Part shown: positions 16,154-19,679 of the stretch, one piece after another
Numbering within the stretch: the first letter of the stretch is position 1
How the letters are laid out: each line of letters starts with the position of its first letter
NCBI GenBank assembly: GCA_049680295.1
Contig: JBAUHN010000097.1
Span: 1-19,679 of the forward strand
Length of the DNA stretch: 19,679 nucleotides
Origin: JBAUHN01 sp049680295
GTDB lineage: Bacteria > Pseudomonadota > Alphaproteobacteria > Rhodobacterales > Rhodobacteraceae
Reading direction: 5' to 3'
Made by a program: the position numbers and the translations under genes
Notes under the pieces: model-generated
The model's database searches: none
Told to the model about the DNA's origin: nothing
The model's input: the letters and a program-made list of their open reading frames with translations, nothing else

Positions 16154-16431
16154 CGAAATTGCCAGAGCGTCCAATTGACCGCTCATTCGGACCATTTGCA
16201 GTATCAGTGAAAGTGGGTTCGTTTGAGCCATTCCTGGCAGTTGTTTCAAGGGTCCGCAAATGGTGGCAATGGCGATTCGATCCAATTCTTGAGCGCACGT
16301 TAGTTTCCCGTCGGCTTCTTGGGGCGAAACATCGACGTCGGTTCCCCGGAAAAGCAAACGGGCGACCCCATATTGGACCGCCCGCTCATGTGTCTTCAAC
16401 TCGATTGTCCGGTTCGCTTCCGGAGTCCGGG
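16154..16431. other. Gap without a supported gene
   Basis: About 280 bases after the acetoacetyl-CoA synthetase gene. Open frames exist on both strands, but none has a convincing ribosome binding site or a recognisable protein. A short inverted repeat, CGGGCG/CGCCCG, near 16360-16385 might terminate one of the flanking transcripts. The stretch has the appearance of degraded sequence, but I cannot name a source. Confidence 0.4.
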
Positions 16432-16581
16432 CTAGTGCCCATGGACGGCGCGATGCGCGATTTTCTTCGCGTCGCCTGGATAGATGTCCAGATCAAGCGC
16501 CGTACCCACCGGCAAATTCTTCAGTTCGCGAACCGTGCGGTGGTACTGCATTCGTTTATGCAGGCTGTTCATACCAAACAT
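16432..16581 (-). CDS. DUF1127-like small protein
   Basis: A 49-residue, strongly basic ORF found by hand translation. The C-terminal half TALDLDIYPGDAKKIAHRAV (28-47) matches the pattern of small Rhodobacterales DUF1127/YjiS-like proteins, which share the phrase ALDLDIYPGDA-KIA--AVYG. The N-terminal half (SLHKRMQYHRTVRELKNLP, residues 6-24) is a basic helix. AGGAG lies 7 bases upstream of the ATG at 16581, supporting translation. Some proteins of this group are linked to phosphate, RNA or stress regulation in other bacteria; nothing specific can be said here. The GTG/ATG codons near its end are in frame but would give only a few residues. Confidence 0.7.
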   Translation of the reverse strand: MFGMNSLHKRMQYHRTVRELKNLPVGTALDLDIYPGDAKKIAHRAVHGH

Positions 16582-16699
16582 GGTTTTCTCCTGTTTTCAG
16601 CCGTCGAACCCTGCGCCCGACGCCCCCGATATGACCATGCCGTTAGCGCGAAACAACCCGCGCAACACCATACTCGGATTGCACTTGGACCATAACGTA

Positions 16700-16716
16700 G
16701 TTTATTGGTAATAAAC
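16700..16716. promoter_or_regulatory. Palindrome GTTTATTGGTAATAAAC upstream of the DUF1127-like gene
   Basis: Perfect 7-bp inverted repeat with a 3-base centre in an AT-rich island, 119 bases upstream of the small gene at 16581. This is the size of a typical dimeric repressor site. No regulator can be assigned. The rest of 16582-16874 holds no supported gene. Confidence 0.4.
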
Positions 16717-16852
16717 ACTTATCCTGATCGCTTGTCATTGCAGAATGCCCTTAGATGCATCTGCGATTGAAAAGTTCTTGGTCCGTGGTCGCCTTGTGCA
16801 TTTGCTGAGTGGCAATATATTCTTGGGGCCCGGTATCAGACCCATGCCAATC

Positions 16853-16871
16853 GGCCCGGGAAAAGCGGGCC
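16853..16871 (-). terminator. Hairpin after the ribbon-helix-helix gene
   Basis: Arms GGCCCG (16853-16858) and CGGGCC (16866-16871), starting 3 bases beyond the stop codon at 16875 on the minus strand. There is no T-tract after it in that direction, so it is at best a weak or factor-assisted terminator, or an RNA-stabilising stem. Confidence 0.4.
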
Positions 16872-16874
16872 CAG

Positions 16875-17096
16875 TTAGTCATCCGTCACACGAAACTCGC
16901 CCGATGTTGCATCTACCGGTGGATCTTCAAAATCGTCAGAGACCAGCAAGCCACGTCGGATGAGCTCACGGATTGCCGCGGCTCTCGAGGGAAGCCGGTT
17001 TTCGAACCGCCAATCGTCTATAGCCTTGAGCTCGTCGAGCCCAAGCATCAACTGCAGTTTTTCAGTACGTTTTGGTGGCTTGTTTTCTTTTGGCAT
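16875..17096 (-). CDS. Ribbon-helix-helix (CopG/Arc-like) small protein
   Basis: A 73-residue protein with the RHH pattern: beta strand EKLQLMLGLDELKAIDDWRF (11-30) and then helix SRAAAIRELIRRGLLVSDDF (35-54). The N terminus is basic and the tail acidic. The ATG at 17096 has GAGG 5 bases upstream; an in-frame ATG at 17180 would add 28 unlike residues without a good site. RHH proteins bind DNA as dimers and are often plasmid partition proteins, antitoxins or metabolic repressors. No toxin-like gene is adjacent, so an orphan regulator is the best reading. Confidence 0.78.
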   Translation of the reverse strand: MPKENKPPKRTEKLQLMLGLDELKAIDDWRFENRLPSRAAAIRELIRRGLLVSDDFEDPPVDATSGEFRVTDD

Positions 17097-17305
17097 CTTG
17101 TCCTCACTGAGCCGTAACTTACTCCACTTCATCAAAATGTGGAACCTATGGTTGCTAATTCTGCGCGGTACCTTGCTCAAGGGCGGGTGATTGCATGCCT
17201 GTCACCTTTTCCTCATGGAGCGCAGCATACTTATCATAACCATATGAAAATACTGGAAAAAATTATCATTTAGGCCTAAGTTGCGTGATGTGAAAGGAGG
17301 AACGA

Positions 17306-17806
17306 ATGACACAACATGCTTTGAAGATGGAACCGCACCCCGAAACTCCCGAAACGGGAATTTCGGGCGATCAGGCCGTTGCCAGTGCCCTGATGGGCGC
17401 CCTGGGTGACAGTCTGGTTCTCCTTTATAAGACCCAAGGATACCACTGGAATGTGATTGGACCCCTGTTCCAACCGATACACGAGCTAACGGAGCGGCAG
17501 TACGCTGCGCTCTTTGCTGCGGTCGACAAACTCGCTGAACGCATCCGCGCCTTGGGCCATATCGCGCCATTCTCGATGGCAGACATGATAAGCCACGCAC
17601 AGTTGAGTGAGGAAGATACCGCACGCAATGCGCAAGGTATGGTTGAGCAGCTTGCCTCGGACAACGAGACGCTTGTCCGACGTCTGCTGGAAACGGCCGC
17701 AATCGCCGCTGAACACGGCGACGGAGCAACCGAAGATTTGATGAACGCACGCATGGCTGACCACGAGGAGGCCATCTGGATGCTACGTGCGATCGCCTCG
17801 ACCTAA
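17306..17806 (+). CDS. dps: Dps ferritin-like DNA-protecting protein
   Basis: Dps-family protein of 166 residues that forms a dodecamer, oxidises Fe(II) with hydrogen peroxide and stores iron, thereby protecting DNA. The inter-subunit ferroxidase residues are visible: His47 in GYHWNV, His59 and Glu63 in PIHELTERQY, and Asp74 and Glu78 in AAVDKLAER. They follow the spacing of E. coli His51, His63, Asp67, Asp78 and Glu82, with Glu replacing Asp67 as in many relatives. Four helices fit the rest. GGAGGA lies just before the ATG at 17306. It begins a short run of stress-type genes on this strand. Confidence 0.95.
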   Translation: MTQHALKMEPHPETPETGISGDQAVASALMGALGDSLVLLYKTQGYHWNVIGPLFQPIHELTERQYAALFAAVDKLAERIRALGHIAPFSMADMISHAQLSEEDTARNAQGMVEQLASDNETLVRRLLETAAIAAEHGDGATEDLMNARMADHEEAIWMLRAIAST

Positions 17807-17853
17807 GCCGATCGTTCCCACAAAAACACGATGCAAACACAAGGAGAGATACT

Positions 17854-18141
17854 ATGACTACGCAACACGATTTCACCGCAAAGGGTAAAGCACGTCTCGA
17901 CAAGTGGGACGCGCAGATCGCCGAGGCCGAAGCACGCATGGAGCGCGCCGAAGCCGACGCGCGACTGGAGATCCAGAAACAGTTGGATGACATGCGCAAC
18001 GCCCGCAATGAGGCTCAAAAGCGGCTCCAAGAGTTGCAAGCCACTGGCGAAGCAGCTTGGGGTGACGTTCGCAAAGGTGCCGAACGGGCGTGGACTCAGC
18101 TTGAAAAGTCTTTTGAGACCGCAGCGGCCCGCTTCGCGTGA
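17854..18141 (+). CDS. sll1863-like coiled-coil stress protein
   Basis: A 95-residue, highly charged protein predicted as almost one continuous amphipathic helix with coiled-coil heptads (about 8-65), followed by GEAAWGDVRKGAERAWTQLE (65-84). This layout matches the small sll1863-family stress-response proteins as I recall them. No signal peptide or membrane helix is present. AAGGAGAG lies before the ATG at 17854, 47 bases after the dps stop, so the two may be co-transcribed. The molecular function is unknown. Confidence 0.78.
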   Translation: MTTQHDFTAKGKARLDKWDAQIAEAEARMERAEADARLEIQKQLDDMRNARNEAQKRLQELQATGEAAWGDVRKGAERAWTQLEKSFETAAARFA

Positions 18142-18158
18142 CGTCCAAAGACAGATGT

Positions 18159-18177
18159 GGGCGGGCTTTGCCCGCCC
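18159..18177 (+). terminator. GC-rich hairpin after the coiled-coil gene
   Basis: GGGCGGGC (18159-18166), loop TTT, GCCCGCCC (18170-18177): a perfect 8-bp stem 17 bases after the stop. There is no T-tract, so it may be a hairpin-only terminator ending the dps transcript unit. Confidence 0.55.
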
Positions 18178-18252
18178 GCAAGCCGCACTTAAAGATCAGT
18201 CCTTGAGCTAAGTCCCGACGGCGCGACTTTCGATGTTCAACAGCGCAGAGCC

Positions 18253-18282
18253 CAATCAAATACCAGGTACGGTATTTGATTG
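18253..18282. promoter_or_regulatory. 12-bp perfect inverted repeat upstream of the small membrane gene
   Basis: Arms CAATCAAATACC (18253-18264) and GGTATTTGATTG (18271-18282), with AGGTAC between. It lies about 100 bases upstream of the gene starting at 18384, in the 242-base gap after the coiled-coil gene. It could be a large dimeric operator, a terminator-like stem without T-tract, or a remnant end of a mobile element. No regulator can be named. Confidence 0.5.
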
Positions 18283-18383
18283 ACCTCGATGGCGCGATGC
18301 CCGCACGGTGCCGTCGAACAATTGCGCGGTGCGCGGTCGATGACTCTCAACTCATGCAAACACTCGAAACAATGGAGGCAAAG

Positions 18384-18581
18384 ATGTCTGCTCCCGAAAC
18401 CAATGTCAAAAAACAAAAGCGACAACACGGCCCCGTACTCGTTGGAATTGTCGCCGCTGTTGCTGTGGCGATCATTGCCGCGATCAGCCTCGGGGTAACG
18501 ATTGACGAAGATCGCGATCTGGAAGGCGTCACGCCAGCGGAAACGGATTCACGGGTGCCCGAGACGCAATCTGACGGATAA
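18384..18581 (+). CDS. Small single-pass membrane protein
   Basis: A 65-residue protein with a basic N terminus (KKQKRQ, about 9-14), one hydrophobic helix GPVLVGIVAAVAVAIIAAIS (about 16-35) and an acidic C-terminal tail (DEDRDLEGVTPAE). By the positive-inside rule the N terminus should be cytoplasmic and the acidic tail periplasmic. AATGGAGG lies 5 bases before the ATG at 18384, which decides the start over in-frame ATGs at 18276 and 18372. No known family recognised. The neighbouring cation antiporter makes a link to ion or envelope stress possible, but this is inference. Confidence 0.7.
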   Translation: MSAPETNVKKQKRQHGPVLVGIVAAVAVAIIAAISLGVTIDEDRDLEGVTPAETDSRVPETQSDG

Positions 18582-18641
18582 TCGGAATTTTGGAAGCCGA
18601 GCCGCCAGAAACAAGGCCATTTCTAGAGGTAAGACTGAAAA

Positions 18642-19670
18642 TTGACCGATCTTGGGCTTATATGCGTGCTCGCAATATTCGGCGCGGCGGCCTTGGTCAT
18701 CGCGGGTGCCGGTGTGTTTATCACCGGTGATGCTGATCGCCTGGCTGACAAGACACGGCTGGGCGAAGCGATGGTCGGCGGTATGCTTCTCGGCATGGCG
18801 ACGTCCCTGTCGGGTTCCGTCGTTTCGGTCACGGCCGCTCTCGATGGGCGCGCGTCGCTGGCCTTTGCCAACAGTGTTGGTGGGATTGCTGCACAGACGG
18901 CATTTCTGTCGATTGCCGACATGGTGTTTCGGCGTGCGAACCTCGAACACGCATCGGCCGAACTCGCGAACGTTCTACAGACGGCTTTGCTGACACTGCT
19001 GCTGAGCTTGGCCATTGTCGCCGCAACAGGCCCTGAGATTGCCGTCCTTGGTATGCACCCGGTATCGATCTTGTTGCCCATCATCTACGTTCTCGGCCTT
19101 CGGGCGAGCGCTAAGCTCCGGGAGGAGCCCATGTGGCATCCGGTCCGCACGCCTGAAACACGTCAGGACAAGCCGTCCAGCGACGTTTCGGACGCCGTTT
19201 CGACACGCACCCTTGTTGTCCGGTTCACAGCGCTTGCTCTCGTTCTGGGCATCTCGGGCTGGGTCATCTCAAAGGCGGCGGGTGCTATCGCAGACCGGAG
19301 CGGTTTGAGCGAAACCATTGTCGGTGCGATGATGACCGCCGTGGCGACGTCATTGCCGGAATTGGTCACGACACTTGCTGCTGTGCGGCGTGGTGCGCTT
19401 CAATTGGCTGTTGGCGGCATCATCGGTGGTAACGCCTTCGATGTACTCTTCCTGTCAGCGGCTGACATCGCCTACCGCCCAGGATCGCTCTATCATGCCG
19501 TGGGCACTGCGGACCTGCTTTGGGTCGGCATTGGCTTGGCGATGACAAGCGTCCTGCTTCTCGGATTAATTATCCGGCAACGCCAGGGTCCCGGTGGCAT
19601 CGGTTCTGAGAGTGCAGCCATTCTGGTCCTCTATGTCGGCGCGGTCGCGCTGCAATTTGAGGGCGGATGA
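18642..19670 (+). CDS. CaCA-type sodium/calcium antiporter with asymmetric alpha repeats
   Basis: Integral membrane protein of 342 residues with about ten hydrophobic helices in two homologous halves and a hydrophilic loop at about 157-190. The alpha-2 repeat is canonical: AVATSLPELVTTLAAVRRGA (233-252), with Glu240 and then GGNAFD. The alpha-1 repeat reads MATSLSGSVVSVTAALDGRA (52-71), so the conserved Pro-Glu is replaced by Ser-Gly, and the GN-GSN segment is degenerate (ANSVGGIAAQ). The start appears to be TTG at 18642, with AGAGG about 12 bases upstream; this start is not certain. At the end, GGGCGGATGA gives an ATG at 19667 overlapping the stop, so another coupled gene may begin at the window edge. 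Confidence 0.85.
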   Translation: MTDLGLICVLAIFGAAALVIAGAGVFITGDADRLADKTRLGEAMVGGMLLGMATSLSGSVVSVTAALDGRASLAFANSVGGIAAQTAFLSIADMVFRRANLEHASAELANVLQTALLTLLLSLAIVAATGPEIAVLGMHPVSILLPIIYVLGLRASAKLREEPMWHPVRTPETRQDKPSSDVSDAVSTRTLVVRFTALALVLGISGWVISKAAGAIADRSGLSETIVGAMMTAVATSLPELVTTLAAVRRGALQLAVGGIIGGNAFDVLFLSAADIAYRPGSLYHAVGTADLLWVGIGLAMTSVLLLGLIIRQRQGPGGIGSESAAILVLYVGAVALQFEGG

Positions 19671-19679
19671 GTGAAATGC

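Noticed and set aside
16094..16695. Open frames on both strands after the acetoacetyl-CoA synthetase gene (16159-16695 plus, 16094-16399 minus)
   Set aside because: Neither has a good ribosome binding site or a recognisable protein, and the plus-strand frame runs antisense over the better supported DUF1127-like gene.
17231..17269. Direct repeat TTATCAT upstream of dps
   Set aside because: The two 7-base copies lie in AT-rich sequence and do not form a clear promoter or palindrome; chance is a sufficient explanation.
17202..18008. Open frame of 268 codons on the minus strand
   Set aside because: It runs antisense through dps and the coiled-coil gene, both with clear motifs and ribosome binding sites; its translation is low-complexity and Arg/Ser-rich.

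Overview
The window looks like a chromosomal segment from an alphaproteobacterium, most likely a marine Rhodobacteraceae (Roseobacter-type) species. This is inferred from the moderately high GC content, the alphaproteobacterial flavour of the proteins, a tctCBA-type solute uptake locus, and a small DUF1127-like protein typical of that group. No rRNA, tRNA, CRISPR array or intact insertion sequence was seen.

Region 1 (1-2962): a minus-strand tripartite tricarboxylate transporter operon, tctC-tctB-tctA, with tctA cut by the left window edge. A good sigma70-type promoter lies upstream of tctC. A perfect hairpin sits between the binding-protein gene tctC and the membrane genes, as expected for unequal expression of the parts. 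An IclR-type regulator is divergent. Region 2 (3773-6847): a plus-strand, translationally coupled operon of an NAD(P)-dependent aldehyde dehydrogenase, a HAD-family hydrolase and a class III aminotransferase. The aminotransferase is broken by a large internal deletion with a frame change, and the PLP lysine codon has become methionine.

Region 3 (6915-16153) is the core of the window: a complete lower homogentisate pathway, hmgA-maiA-fahA-acetoacetyl-CoA synthetase, joined head to tail by overlapping or nearly overlapping reading frames. It converts homogentisate through maleylacetoacetate and fumarylacetoacetate to fumarate and acetoacetate, then acetoacetyl-CoA. Upstream in the same direction lies an unusual module: a metallo-beta-lactamase-fold protein whose second metal site is lost, an FAD aromatic hydroxylase of the MhpA/phenol hydroxylase type, a 63-residue DUF2783 protein and a VOC-family metalloprotein. 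A divergent MarR regulator faces this module. Two overlapping divergent promoters and three tandem copies of an 18-bp palindromic operator lie between the two. No 4-hydroxyphenylpyruvate dioxygenase is present, so the module probably feeds homogentisate, or a close analogue, from another aromatic compound. This is the best candidate for an undescribed system here.

Region 4 (16154-19679): small genes with a stress flavour, namely a DUF1127-like peptide, a ribbon-helix-helix protein, a Dps ferritin-like protein, an sll1863-like coiled-coil protein, a single-pass membrane peptide and a CaCA-type cation antiporter. The antiporter's first alpha repeat has lost its acidic motif. Several strong inverted repeats lie in the gaps.
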